Part shown: in pieces, positions 24,009-33,413 of the stretch
Layout of the letters: the number at the start of each line of letters is the position of its first letter
Numbering within the stretch: the first letter of the stretch is position 1
Assembly: GCA_934565855.1 (NCBI GenBank)
Contig: CAKTIO010000005.1
Location: 62,001 to 126,000, forward strand
Direction of reading: 5' to 3'
DNA length: 64,000 nucleotides
From: an uncultured Dysosmobacter sp.
GTDB lineage: Bacteria > Bacillota > Clostridia > Oscillospirales > Oscillospiraceae
The notes under the pieces: model-generated
What the model was told of the DNA's origin: nothing
Database searches by the model: none
The model's input: only the letters and a program-made list of their open reading frames with translations
Translations under genes and position numbers: made by a program

Positions 24009-24854
24009 ATGCACAAGCTTTCTGCACAGCGGCAGGCGTATGACCATTTTCTGCGTGGAATCCTTTACCTCAGCGCCGGCGTTACAGTAGCGCTGCTGGT
24101 GTTTCTCATCGGCTATATTTTTTACCGGGGACTGGGACACATCTCCTGGGAGCTGCTGTCCACACAGTCCAGCTATCTGAAGGGGACAATCGGCATCCTG
24201 CCCAATCTGCTGAACACCCTTTACATTATCCTGGTCGCTATGGTGATCGTGCTGCCGCTGGGGGTGGGCGCGGCAATCTACCTGACTGAGTACGCCACCA
24301 ACCGCAAGGTGGTGGGGATCATTGAGTTTGCCACAGAGACCTTGACCGGCATCCCGTCCATCATTTTCGGACTGGTGGGCATGCTGTTCTTTTTGCAGCT
24401 GATGGGGCTGAAGGCGGGAATCCTTGCCGGCGGACTGACGCTGGTAATGATGATCCTACCTACCATTGTCCGGACTACGCAGGAAAGTCTAAAGACTGTG
24501 CCGCAGTCCTACCGGGAAGGCGCGCTGGCGTTGGGCAGCGGCAAATGGCACATGGTGCGCACCGTGGTGCTGCCCAATGCGGTGGACGGCATCGTTACCG
24601 GCTGCATTCTGGCGGTGGGGCGTATTGTAGGCGAATCGGCAGCACTGCTGTTTACGGCAGGGTTTGGTCTGGTGCTGAACGGCTTTGTGCAGTCTCTGCA
24701 AACCTCCTCCGCCACGCTGACGGTGGCGCTGTATGTGTACGCCAATGAGCGGGGCGAGACCGACGTGGCGTTTGCCATCGCCGCTATTTTAATGGTACTG
24801 ACCTTTCTCATCAACCTCACTGCCAATCTGGCGGGACGAAAACTGAAAAAATAA
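24009..24854 (+). CDS. pstA: Phosphate ABC transporter permease PstA
   Basis: A 281-residue permease with the EAA loop REGALALGSGKWHMVRTVVL and the PstA motif GRIVGESAALLFTAGFG. AGGAGGGGTAAGG precedes ATG 24009, two bases after the pstC stop. Forms the channel with PstC. Confidence 0.94.
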   Translation: MHKLSAQRQAYDHFLRGILYLSAGVTVALLVFLIGYIFYRGLGHISWELLSTQSSYLKGTIGILPNLLNTLYIILVAMVIVLPLGVGAAIYLTEYATNRKVVGIIEFATETLTGIPSIIFGLVGMLFFLQLMGLKAGILAGGLTLVMMILPTIVRTTQESLKTVPQSYREGALALGSGKWHMVRTVVLPNAVDGIVTGCILAVGRIVGESAALLFTAGFGLVLNGFVQSLQTSSATLTVALYVYANERGETDVAFAIAAILMVLTFLINLTANLAGRKLKK

Positions 24855-24869
24855 GGAGGAGCGTGTATC

Positions 24870-25625
24870 ATGACTCCGATCATTCAGGCGCGGGACCTGA
24901 ACCTCTGGTATGGGGACCATCAGGCACTGCACCACATTCATATGGATATCCCGGCAAACCAGATCACGGCGCTGATCGGTCCTTCCGGCTGCGGCAAGTC
25001 CACCTTTTTGAAGACCCTGAACCGGATGAACGATCTGGTCCCCGGCTGCCGCATTGACGGCGAGGTACTGTATAACGGGACCAATATCTATGACCCGCAG
25101 GTGGATACCACCTGGCTGCGCAAGCAGATCGGCATGGTGTTCCAGAAGGCAAATCCCTTTCCCATGAGCATCTATGACAACATTGCCTACGGTCCCCGGA
25201 CGCACGGCATTCGTGCCAAGGTGCTGCTGGATGAGATCGTGGAGCGCTCCCTGCGGGATGCCGCCATTTGGGACGAGGTCAAGGACCGCCTGAAAACCAG
25301 CGCGCTGGGACTGTCCGGCGGACAGCAGCAGCGGCTGTGCATTGCCCGGGCACTGGCGGTGGAGCCGGATATCCTGCTGATGGACGAGTCCACCAGCGCT
25401 TTGGACCCAATTTCCACATCAAAGATCGAAGACCTTGCGGTGGAGCTGAAAAACAAGTATACTGTCATCATGGTTACCCACAATATGCAGCAAGCCACCC
25501 GGGTGTCGGATAAAACGGCGTTCTTCCTGCTGGGGCAGTTGGTTGAATTCGGCGATACGGAGCAGATCTTCTCCAACCCCAAGGAAAAAAAGACGGAAGA
25601 TTACATCACCGGAAGATTCGGATAA
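24870..25625 (+). CDS. pstB: Phosphate ABC transporter ATP-binding protein PstB
   Basis: A 251-residue ABC ATPase. Walker A is GPSGCGKST at residues 37-45, the PstB-specific NRMNDLVPG follows, the signature is [15 protein letters not shown] and Walker B is [13 protein letters not shown]. The C-terminal [18 protein letters not shown] is diagnostic of PstB. AAGGAGGAG precedes the start. Confidence 0.96.
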   Translation: MTPIIQARDLNLWYGDHQALHHIHMDIPANQITALIGPSGCGKSTFLKTLNRMNDLVPGCRIDGEVLYNGTNIYDPQVDTTWLRKQIGMVFQKANPFPMSIYDNIAYGPRTHGIRAKVLLDEIVERSLRDAAIWDEVKDRLKTSALGLSGGQQQRLCIARALAVEPDILLMDESTSALDPISTSKIEDLAVELKNKYTVIMVTHNMQQATRVSDKTAFFLLGQLVEFGDTEQIFSNPKEKKTEDYITGRFG

Positions 25626-25643
25626 AGGGAGGCGCAGAGGCAA

Positions 25644-26291
25644 ATGCGAAACCGGTTTCAGGAGCAGCTGGAGCAGCTGCACATCGAATTGATCCAGATG
25701 GGAGCCCAGTGCGAGGACGCCATTTCTGCGGCGGCAGAGTCCCTGCTGAAAAAGGATGCCGCCATGGCAGAGCGTGCCAAGGAGTGCGAGCGGGAGATCG
25801 ACCAGAAGGAGCGGGACGTGGAGACCCGCTGCCTGAAGCTGCTGCTGCAGCAGCAGCCGGTGGCGGGGGACCTGCGGGTGATTTCCGCGGCGCTGAAAAT
25901 GATCTCGGACCTGGAGCGTATTGGAGACCAGGCGGCGGACATCGCAGAGCTGGCACCCTATGTGGCAGCGGCAGACCCCGCAGGAATGTCGCACATTGCC
26001 GAAATGGCACGGGCAGCATGCCGGATGGTCAGCGAGAGCGTGGATTCCTTTGTAAAGGGAGATTTGGAGCTGGCACGGGCAGTGATGAAAGCGGACGACG
26101 GACTGGATGAGCTGTTCAATCAGGTGAAAAGCGAGATCATACACATGATCAGCGCGGATGCCAGACAGGGTGAAATGTGTCTGGATCTGCTGATGATCGC
26201 CAAGTATTTTGAGCGCATTGGCGACCATGCCACCAATGTGGCGGAATGGGTGGAATATTCCCTGACGGGACAGCACCCGGAGTCCAATTAA
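25644..26291 (+). CDS. phoU: Phosphate signalling protein PhoU
   Basis: A 215-residue protein with two repeats of a three-helix bundle. Its metal-binding signatures are visible as ISDLERIGDQAADIAE and YFERIGDHATNVAEW. PhoU links Pst transport status to the PhoR kinase and limits phosphate uptake. It lies 18 bases after pstB with GGGAGG upstream, and 69 bases before phoP. Confidence 0.95.
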   Translation: MRNRFQEQLEQLHIELIQMGAQCEDAISAAAESLLKKDAAMAERAKECEREIDQKERDVETRCLKLLLQQQPVAGDLRVISAALKMISDLERIGDQAADIAELAPYVAAADPAGMSHIAEMARAACRMVSESVDSFVKGDLELARAVMKADDGLDELFNQVKSEIIHMISADARQGEMCLDLLMIAKYFERIGDHATNVAEWVEYSLTGQHPESN

Positions 26292-26360
26292 GAAAACGCG
26301 GCTCCCGCTGCCAAAAGCATGCCGGGAGCGGTTTGCGGGAAACAGACAGGAGGCAGGCAG

Positions 26361-27023
26361 ATGATTTATTTGCTGGAGGATGACGCCAGCATCCGTGACT
26401 TTGTGATCTATACCTTGAACAGTCAGGAAATGCCGGCACAGGGGTTTGCAGCTCCGTCGGAGTTCTGGCGCGCGATGGAGGAGCAGCTGCCCCGGCTGGT
26501 GCTGTTGGACATCATGCTGCCGGAGGAGGATGGACTGAGCATTTTGAAGAAGCTGCGGGCGTCGGAAAAGACCGCACGGCTTCCTGTGATCCTGCTGACA
26601 GCCAAAAGCACGGAGTATGACAAGGTGCTGGGGCTGGATGGCGGTGCAGACGACTATGTGTCCAAGCCCTTCGGCATGATGGAGCTGCTGTCCCGGATCA
26701 AGGCGCTGCTGCGGCGGACGGAGCGGCAGGAGGAAGTGCTGACCCACGGAGAGCTGCAGGTATTTCCGGAAAAGCACATTGTCCGTGCCGCTGGACAGAA
26801 CGTGGTACTGACGCTGAAAGAATTTGAACTATTGTGCCTGTTTCTGCGCAATCCAGGCACGGTGTTTTCCAGAGAGCAGTTGATCTCCCGTATCTGGGGC
26901 TATGAGTTCACCGGAGAGACCCGGACCGTGGACGTTCACATCCGGACGCTGCGGCAGAAGCTGGGAAAATGCGGGGATTGCATTGAGACGGTCCGGGGTT
27001 ACGGTTACAAGATCGGAGAGTGA
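26361..27023 (+). CDS. phoP: Phosphate-response OmpR-family response regulator PhoP/PhoB
   Basis: A 220-residue two-component regulator. The receiver domain starts MIYLLEDDASIRDF, with phospho-acceptor Asp50 in LVLLDIMLPEEDG, then LLTAKSTEYD and the conserved Lys in DDYVSKPFGMMELLSRI. The C-terminal winged helix ends RTVDVHIRTLRQKLG and IETVRGYGYKI. ATG 26361 is chosen because AGGAGGCAGGCAG directly precedes it. It lies in the pst-phoU operon with its kinase, so it probably binds the Pho box at 21986-22002. Confidence 0.93.
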   Translation: MIYLLEDDASIRDFVIYTLNSQEMPAQGFAAPSEFWRAMEEQLPRLVLLDIMLPEEDGLSILKKLRASEKTARLPVILLTAKSTEYDKVLGLDGGADDYVSKPFGMMELLSRIKALLRRTERQEEVLTHGELQVFPEKHIVRAAGQNVVLTLKEFELLCLFLRNPGTVFSREQLISRIWGYEFTGETRTVDVHIRTLRQKLGKCGDCIETVRGYGYKIGE

Positions 27024-27027
27024 ATCC

Positions 27028-28695
27028 ATGACCAGACGTATTTTTCATTCCATTTTGACCGTGTCTCTGGCGGCACTGCTGGCGTGTCTGGTTTTGATCG
27101 TCGGTGTGCTGCATTCGTATTTTGAGGAGCGTGTGGAATCGGAGTTGGAAAGCCAGACCGCTTATATTGCGCAGGGTGTTGCACTGAACGGAGAGGGCTA
27201 TCTGGAGGGATTAAAGTCCAGCAGCCGAATCACCTGGGTGGATCAGGACGGTACAGTGCTGTATGACAGTCAGGAGCCTGCCGCGTCTATGGAAAACCAT
27301 GCGCAGCGGCAGGAGATCCGGCAGGCGATGGAGACCGGAAAGGGATATGCCGCCCGCTATTCCCAGACACTGGCGCAGAAGACCATTTACTTTGCCCTGC
27401 GGCTGGAGGACGGTACGGTACTGCGGACATCGGATACCCAGTATTCCGTATGGGTATTGGTGCTGCAGGTGGTGCAGCCTCTTGCTGTGGTAGTTCTGGC
27501 GGCATGGGTGCTGGCTGCGGTTATGGCATCCCGGGTGTCCCGCGCCATTGTAGAGCCCATCAACCAGATCGACCTGACCTCTCCGGGAGAGGGGCTGAGC
27601 TATGACGAGCTGACGCCTCTGCTGGCAAAGATCCGCAGTCAGAATCGGCAGATCCAGCGTCAGATGGCGCAGCTGAGCCGCCGGCAGGAGGAATTTACCG
27701 CCATCACGGAGAATATGAGCGAGGGCTTCCTCATCATTGATACAAAGACCCATGTGCTGTCCTACAATGCCGCGGCACTGCGGCTGCTGCATGTGGGGCA
27801 GGAAAAGCTGCCGGGAGATGTCAGCATTTACACGCTGAACCGGGAGGCAGGCTTCCGCCGGAGCGTGGAAGAGGCGTTGGCTGGACGCCGGAGCGAGCAG
27901 TATTTGGAAAAAGAGGATACCTGCCGTCAGGTAATTGCCAGCCCTGTTTTTCAGGAGGGACATCTTAACGGTGCGGTACTGGTGATTCTGGATGTGACGG
28001 AGCAGGAACAGCGGGAGCAGCTGCGCCGGGAGTTCACTGCCAATGTTTCCCATGAGCTGAAAACGCCGCTGACTGCCATTTCCGGAACGGCGGAAATTTT
28101 GGAAAACGGCTTGGTAAAGCCGGGAGATGTGGCACACTTTGCCGGAAATATTCACAAAGAGGCAGGACGGCTCATTGAGCTGGTCAACGACATCATCCAG
28201 CTGAGCCGTTTGGACGAGGGCGGTGTTTCGGCAGACTGGCAGACCTGCGGCTTGCTGGAGCTTTCCAAGCGGGTAGCGGAGCAGGTCCGTCCCGCGGCGG
28301 AAAAGAAGCACCTGAACCTTACAGTGATGGGACAGGAGGTGCAGGTGCGGGCAGTGCCGCAGATCCTGGAGGAGATCGTCTACAACCTGTGTGACAATGC
28401 GGTGAAATACAACCGGGAAAACGGCAGCGTGGCGATCACGGTGGAGCAGGATGGCTCCGCGGCGGTCCTGATGGTGCAGGATACCGGCATTGGAATCGCG
28501 CCGGAGGTGCAGGGACGGATATTCGAGCGCTTTTACAGGGTGGACAAGAGCCATCCCAGCGGAGGAACCGGGCTGGGGCTGTCCATTGTGAAGCACGGCG
28601 CGTCCTATCTGGGAGCGCAGGTGGATCTGCACAGCGAGACTGGAAAAGGAAGTACGTTTACCGTACGGTTCCCCATTGCCGAAGCAGCAGAATAA
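27028..28695 (+). CDS. phoR: Phosphate-sensing histidine kinase PhoR
   Basis: A 555-residue sensor kinase. A membrane segment lies near residues 8-30, then an extracytoplasmic region to about residue 145, a second membrane segment (VVQPLAVVVLAAWVLAAVM), a linker, and a PAS-like domain (ENMSEGFLIIDTKTHVLSYNA). The kinase core follows: phosphorylated His342 in VSHELKTPLTAISG, the N-box in YNLCDNAVKYN, then DTGIGIAPE and GGTGLGLSIVK. ATG 27028 follows GGAGAG and lies 4 bases after phoP. Closed by a strong terminator. Confidence 0.94.
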   Translation: MTRRIFHSILTVSLAALLACLVLIVGVLHSYFEERVESELESQTAYIAQGVALNGEGYLEGLKSSSRITWVDQDGTVLYDSQEPAASMENHAQRQEIRQAMETGKGYAARYSQTLAQKTIYFALRLEDGTVLRTSDTQYSVWVLVLQVVQPLAVVVLAAWVLAAVMASRVSRAIVEPINQIDLTSPGEGLSYDELTPLLAKIRSQNRQIQRQMAQLSRRQEEFTAITENMSEGFLIIDTKTHVLSYNAAALRLLHVGQEKLPGDVSIYTLNREAGFRRSVEEALAGRRSEQYLEKEDTCRQVIASPVFQEGHLNGAVLVILDVTEQEQREQLRREFTANVSHELKTPLTAISGTAEILENGLVKPGDVAHFAGNIHKEAGRLIELVNDIIQLSRLDEGGVSADWQTCGLLELSKRVAEQVRPAAEKKHLNLTVMGQEVQVRAVPQILEEIVYNLCDNAVKYNRENGSVAITVEQDGSAAVLMVQDTGIGIAPEVQGRIFERFYRVDKSHPSGGTGLGLSIVKHGASYLGAQVDLHSETGKGSTFTVRFPIAEAAE

Positions 28696-28698
28696 CGC

Positions 28699-28745
28699 AA
28701 AGAGGAAGCACCATGCTCTCTACTGGAGAGCATGGTGCTTCTTTG
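28699..28745 (+). terminator. Terminator of the pst-pho operon
   Basis: GAAGCACCATGCTCTC (28705-28720) and its exact complement (28726-28741) have a 5-base loop, with TTTG following. It may also serve the convergent dehydrogenase gene. Confidence 0.88.
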
Positions 28746-28782
28746 TAATTTCAGGCGGCTGCTGATTATGGGGAGAACTGCT

Positions 28783-29760
28783 TTAATATCCGCGGGTGCG
28801 GTCCACCAGGTGCTGCATCTGTTCACCCCGGGCGTAGCGGGCGAGATCCTCACAGAACATGGTGACATTGATGTCCCGGGTATAGCCCAGCGTCATATTG
28901 CCGGAGACGTGCGGGGTGAGGATCAGGTTTTTAGCGGACCACAGGGGATGCTCCTTGGGCAGGGGCTCCGGGTCCATCACATCCAGCGCCGCACCGCCTA
29001 AGGCACCGGAATTCAAAGCGTCGATCAGCGCCTCCTGGTCTACGGCGGTGCCGCGCCCAACATTGATCAGCAGGGATTGGGGAGACAGCATGGCGATGCA
29101 TTCCCGGCTCAGGATACCGCGGGTCTCCGATGTGCCGGGCAGTGCCATGACCAGAATCTCGGTGCGGGGAAGGACCTCATCTAACTGGGTGAAGGGGAAG
29201 CACTCGTCATAAATGTCCGCCATGGCGGAGCCGCTGCGGCTGACGCCGATGATGCTCCGGGCACCCAGCAGCTTTGCCTTCTGGGCAAAGGTGGTACCGA
29301 TGTTTCCGGTGCCCAGCACGGTGATCTGGCTGCCGGTGATGGAGCGCACTGGCAGCTGATTGCTCCACTCACGCTTGTGAACGATCTCACTGTATTCCGG
29401 CATTCGCCGCAGCAGCATCAGGGTGACCATCAGCAGATGCTCGGAGATCGTAACACCGTAAGCTCCGGCGGAATTGGTCAGCAGACAGTCCGGATTGGCA
29501 AAAATACCGTCGTCTTTACAGTACTGGTCCACACCGGCACTGGCACAGCAGTACCATTTTAAAGTGGCAGGAGCGGCACGCAGCAGTTCGGGAGAGTGGG
29601 AATACAGCACCTCGCAGTCCTGTAAATAAGCCTTTGCCTCTTCAAACTGTGTGGAGTTGAAGAAGCAGACCTGAAAACCGGCGGCTTCCGCGGCGGCGTG
29701 GATCTGTGCGCGGTGGGCATCATTTAAAAAATCCTGATAGACGCAGAGCTTGCTGGACAT
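28783..29760 (-). CDS. D-2-hydroxyacid dehydrogenase family protein
   Basis: A 325-residue NAD(P)-dependent enzyme. The Rossmann motif is TVLGTGNIGTTFAQKA near residue 148. The catalytic triad is visible: Arg in INVGRGTAVD, Glu in DVMDPEPLPKEHPLW and His in LTPHVSGNM. The catalytic His-Val-Ser-Gly arrangement matches the family's GHxx variant closely enough. Substrate is unknown. AAGGAGG precedes the start at 29760. It lies 77 bases downstream of the flavoprotein gene on the same strand and may be co-transcribed. Confidence 0.88.
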   Translation of the reverse strand: MSSKLCVYQDFLNDAHRAQIHAAAEAAGFQVCFFNSTQFEEAKAYLQDCEVLYSHSPELLRAAPATLKWYCCASAGVDQYCKDDGIFANPDCLLTNSAGAYGVTISEHLLMVTLMLLRRMPEYSEIVHKREWSNQLPVRSITGSQITVLGTGNIGTTFAQKAKLLGARSIIGVSRSGSAMADIYDECFPFTQLDEVLPRTEILVMALPGTSETRGILSRECIAMLSPQSLLINVGRGTAVDQEALIDALNSGALGGAALDVMDPEPLPKEHPLWSAKNLILTPHVSGNMTLGYTRDINVTMFCEDLARYARGEQMQHLVDRTRGY

Positions 29761-29837
29761 AGGGGGACCTCCTTATCAAATGAACGCATCTGTCATGGGG
29801 AATCGTTTGAAAAACAATGAAAATGGAAGAACAGGCT

Positions 29838-31463
29838 TTACAGGGAACGGCACACCTGCTCGGCAAGCCGCATACCGTCTGCGGCGGCGGAGAGGATTCC
29901 TCCGGCATAACCGGCGCCCTCCCCGCAGGGATACAGACCAGCCACATCGGATTCTCCGGCGGCATTTCTAAGAATGCGGACAGGGGAGGAGCTGCGGCTT
30001 TCCACGGCGGTCAGCAGTGCATCGCCGTTGTCATAGCCTTGAAGCTTTTTTCCCAGCAGGGGCAGTGCACCCTCCAGCGTTTCACAGACGAAGGCGGGCA
30101 GGCAGCGGTGCAGATCGGTGTAGGTGACGCCGGGACGGTAGGAGGGCTGGACCCGTCCACAGCCGGAGGAGGGACGGTGAAGCAGAAAATCCTCCACCCG
30201 CTGGCAGGGGGCGCGGTAGTCTCCGCCTCCCAGTTGGAACGCGGCGGCTTCCAGCCTTCGCTGAAAGGCAATGCCGGATAGCGGAGAGCTTCCGCCAAAG
30301 TCTGCTGGGGTGACATTGACCAGCAGCGCGCCGTTGATGTTTTCCATGTCCCGGGCAAATTCGCTCATGCCGTTGGTTACGAGGCGGTCCTGCTCTGACG
30401 CGGCGGCGACCACCTCGCCGCCAGGGCAGACGCAGAAGGAATAGGCGGAGCGCCCGGAGGGAAGATGGCAGGAGAGCTTATAGGTGGAAACAGGCAGACC
30501 GGGATGTCCGGCATACTGGCGGTATTGGGCGGCATCGCAGTCGGACTGCCGGTGTTCAATGCGCACACCAACGGCGAAAGGCTTTGCCTCCATAGGAACT
30601 CCGCGGCGGGCAAGCATTTCAAAGGTGTCCCGGGCGGAGTGTCCCAAAGCCAGGACCAGACGGCGGCAGGGAAGGGTATAGCGCCCATCCGGACCGGAGA
30701 CCTGCAGGGCTTCTACTCCCTGGGTGGAAAGTGTCAGGTCCTCCAGACGGGTTTGAAAGCGAATGTCTGCCCCCAGCGACAGCAACTCCTGCCGGAGCTG
30801 CTTCAGTGCAATGTGCAGCTTGTCCGTGCCGACATGCGGCTTGGCTTCATAAAGAATTTCCTCCGGCGCGCCGCAGCGGACCAGCTCTTCCAATATGAAA
30901 CGGTGCCGGGGGTCCTTGGTACCGGTGTTCAGCTTTCCATCTGAAAAAGCGCCGGCGCCGCCCTCGCCAAACTGCACATTGGATAGGGAGTCTAAAATCC
31001 CTGTGGACCAAAATCTCAGAACATCCGCCTGCCGCTGTTCCACGGGCTTTCCCTGTTCCAAAAGGATGGGGCGCAGTCCTGCCCTTGCCAGAACCAGAGT
31101 GCAGAATAGTCCGGCGGGTCCCGCGCCAACCACCACGGGAGGAACTGCGGGCAGCGCGGCGGCAGCCGGGACCGTGTAGGGTGCGGGAAGCTCATAACGG
31201 CTGACATGAGAGGAGCGGCAGCGACGCAGGACAGCCGCCTCGTCCCGGACCCTTACCGCCACGGTGCAGACCCAATGAACGCCCTCTCTGGCGTCAATGC
31301 TGCGGCGCAGCAGCTGCAGGGAGAGGATCTCCTTTTCCCGCAGCCGCAGGACCTTGGCGGCAGCGGCGGACAGCCCGGCTGGGAAGTTCTCCGGGGATAA
31401 TTTGACTGCTTCGATCTTCAGCAAAATTTTTTCATCCTTTTCAAGTTCTTTTAAGGTAAGCAT
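29838..31463 (-). CDS. NAD(P)/FAD-dependent dehydrogenase (COG2509-type flavoprotein)
   Basis: A 541-residue uncharacterised flavoprotein family. It has an N-terminal alpha-beta domain with the typical SIDAREGVHWVCTVAV stretch near residue 55, the FAD dinucleotide motif PVVVGAGPAGLFCTLVLARAG near residue 109, GGAGAFSDGKLNTGTKD, and a C-terminal FAD motif GLYPCGEGAGYAGGI. The start is uncertain: ATG 31463 matches the family N terminus but has no clear ribosome site, while TATAGT sits directly before it. A TTG at 31487 is the alternative. Reaction unknown. Confidence 0.85.
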   Translation of the reverse strand: MLTLKELEKDEKILLKIEAVKLSPENFPAGLSAAAAKVLRLREKEILSLQLLRRSIDAREGVHWVCTVAVRVRDEAAVLRRCRSSHVSRYELPAPYTVPAAAALPAVPPVVVGAGPAGLFCTLVLARAGLRPILLEQGKPVEQRQADVLRFWSTGILDSLSNVQFGEGGAGAFSDGKLNTGTKDPRHRFILEELVRCGAPEEILYEAKPHVGTDKLHIALKQLRQELLSLGADIRFQTRLEDLTLSTQGVEALQVSGPDGRYTLPCRRLVLALGHSARDTFEMLARRGVPMEAKPFAVGVRIEHRQSDCDAAQYRQYAGHPGLPVSTYKLSCHLPSGRSAYSFCVCPGGEVVAAASEQDRLVTNGMSEFARDMENINGALLVNVTPADFGGSSPLSGIAFQRRLEAAAFQLGGGDYRAPCQRVEDFLLHRPSSGCGRVQPSYRPGVTYTDLHRCLPAFVCETLEGALPLLGKKLQGYDNGDALLTAVESRSSSPVRILRNAAGESDVAGLYPCGEGAGYAGGILSAAADGMRLAEQVCRSL

Positions 31464-31643
31464 ACTATACTTCAGGCAAAGGTGCAAGAAAGAAGCCTGA
31501 ACACCTCTGAAATTTCTCCCGTTCCCCGGTCTGATGAAAATTCAGAGAATGTGCAAAGTTCTTTCATCATTCGTACATATTTTCCTGTTATCCTCTCTTT
31601 CAGATACCGGGGGATGCGGGACACGGCATAGGAGGAATCGTTT

Positions 31644-33146
31644 ATGTATAACGACGAAAAGAATCTCTATCATTACACCTACCGCAAAGATGGCAGCGAA
31701 CCCACGGGGCAGGGACCGGAAAACAGCTCCGCACAGCAGAATGCAGCCCCCCACGGCACAGTAGACGAGCAGCTGAACGCTTACCGGACACAGCAGTCCC
31801 AGCAGAGCGCCGGGCAGTATCAGGAAACGGCTGCGCAGGCGGCTCCGGCAGATCAGCAGGATGTTGGAAAGGAAAGAAAGCACGTCTCCGCTGGTCGCTC
31901 CGCCAAAATGAAGATCGCGGCACTGGCGCTGGTGTGCGCACTGATCGGCGGCGCGGCAGGCGCGGGAATCACCACAGCAGTGGGACGCAGCAGCGGAAGC
32001 GAGACCCTGCAGGTCAGTGGTCGTCAGGCAAGCAGTGTGGCAGTGAAGACCGTGGACGGAAAAACGGCAATGACTGACGCGGAGGTTTATGCCGCCACTG
32101 TAAACAGCGTGGTGTCCATCAACTGCTCCTCCACGACCACCAATTACTTTGGGCAGACCGTAGAAGCGGCTTCTTCCGGCTCCGGCTTTGTGCTGACGGC
32201 GGATGGTTATATTGCTACCAATCATCATGTGATCGCTGATGCCACCAGCGTAAAGGTGACCATGTATAACGGCGACACCTATGACGCCACGGTGGTGGGC
32301 AGTGATGAGGATTACGATATCGCGGTGCTGAAGATCGACGCGCAGGACCTTCAGCCGGTCACTCTGGGCGATTCGGACACGCTGAATGTGGGCGACCGGG
32401 TGCTTGCCATCGGCAACCCGCTGGGTGAGCTGACCTTCTCCCAGACTGGCGGTATGGTTTCCTGCGTGAACCGTGCCATCAATGTGGATGGAACTCCCTT
32501 TAATATGATCCAGACAGATGCGTCCATCAACCCGGGCAACTCCGGTGGTCCGCTGATGAACAGCTATGGTGAAGTGGTGGGCATTGTGTCCGCGAAGTAT
32601 TCCTCTACGTCCAATAACCAGTCTGCAGAGGGCTTGGGCTTTGCAATTCCCATCAATGATGTGATGGCGATGATTAAGGACATCATGACCAACGGCTATG
32701 TGACCAATAAGCCCTATTTGGGCGCTACGGTCGGCACGATGAACCAGAGCATGGCGCAGTCCACCAACCTGACCCAGGGCGCATACATTTACGCTGTGGA
32801 ACAGGGCGGCGCTGCGGACCAGGCTGGTTTGAAGGCGGGCGATGTCATTACCAAGATTGATGATAAGACCATCACCTCTCTGGAGGATCTGACTGCCGCC
32901 AAGAAGGGCTATTCTGCCGGAGATACGGCGGATGTGACGGTATACCGCAACGGGGAGACTACCACAGTGAAGCTGACCTGGGGTGCGGTTCCCAAGGATA
33001 AGCAGACAGCGCAGACGGATACCTCTACCAGTGCAACGGACGGTCAGAACGGCGATTCCTATGGCAGCAATAACAATATGGAGGATCTGTTCCGTTACTT
33101 CTTCGGTCAGCAGTACGGAAACAGCGGTACTGGCACAGCGGCATGA
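31644..33146 (+). CDS. htrA: HtrA/DegP-like membrane-anchored serine protease
   Basis: A 500-residue protein. It has a hydrophilic Gln/Ala-rich cytoplasmic tail of about 85 residues, one membrane anchor (IAALALVCALIGGAAGAGI), an extracellular trypsin-like domain and one PDZ domain (about residues 370-450, VEQGGAADQAGLKAGDVI). The catalytic triad is His195 in TNHHVI, Asp225 in DYDIAVLKI and Ser300 in NPGNSGGP. The C-terminal tail is rich in Thr, Ser, Gln and Asn. This family degrades misfolded exported proteins. GGAGG lies 10 bases upstream of the start. Confidence 0.94.
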   Translation: MYNDEKNLYHYTYRKDGSEPTGQGPENSSAQQNAAPHGTVDEQLNAYRTQQSQQSAGQYQETAAQAAPADQQDVGKERKHVSAGRSAKMKIAALALVCALIGGAAGAGITTAVGRSSGSETLQVSGRQASSVAVKTVDGKTAMTDAEVYAATVNSVVSINCSSTTTNYFGQTVEAASSGSGFVLTADGYIATNHHVIADATSVKVTMYNGDTYDATVVGSDEDYDIAVLKIDAQDLQPVTLGDSDTLNVGDRVLAIGNPLGELTFSQTGGMVSCVNRAINVDGTPFNMIQTDASINPGNSGGPLMNSYGEVVGIVSAKYSSTSNNQSAEGLGFAIPINDVMAMIKDIMTNGYVTNKPYLGATVGTMNQSMAQSTNLTQGAYIYAVEQGGAADQAGLKAGDVITKIDDKTITSLEDLTAAKKGYSAGDTADVTVYRNGETTTVKLTWGAVPKDKQTAQTDTSTSATDGQNGDSYGSNNNMEDLFRYFFGQQYGNSGTGTAA

Positions 33147-33298
33147 AATGGAGACAGTGTTGTTCTCTTCGCCAAGGATAGACATTTTGACAGCGGTTCG
33201 CGGCAGCAGCTGCGGCAAGGCAAAGGCCGCTGTATGCAGCAAAATGCAATCCGGCTGGCGTAAGATTTTGATATAGCCAAAATCGATAGAAAATATAG

Positions 33299-33355
33299 GG
33301 TTCCCGCCCGGGAAAAGCGTGGCAAACGTCAGCTTTTTCCGGGCGGGAACCTTTT
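33299..33355 (+). terminator. Terminator of htrA
   Basis: A 20-base arm at 33299-33318 pairs almost perfectly with 33332-33351 (GGTTCCCGCCC with GGGCGGGAACC at the base) and TTTTC follows. Confidence 0.9.
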
Positions 33356-33371
33356 CTAATAAATGATTGAT

Positions 33372-33403
33372 AAAAAGCCTTCCCACGCGGCGGGAAAGCT
33401 TTT
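33372..33403 (-). terminator. Terminator of hslO operon
   Basis: On the minus strand AAAAGCTTTCCC pairs with GGGAAGGCTTTT (one mismatch) and TTATC follows. Confidence 0.65.
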
Positions 33404-33413
33404 CTGGCAGAAA

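Noticed and set aside
31542..33386. Minus-strand frame across htrA (614 codons)
   Set aside because: Antisense to an intact HtrA with full catalytic triad; it runs through the htrA terminator.
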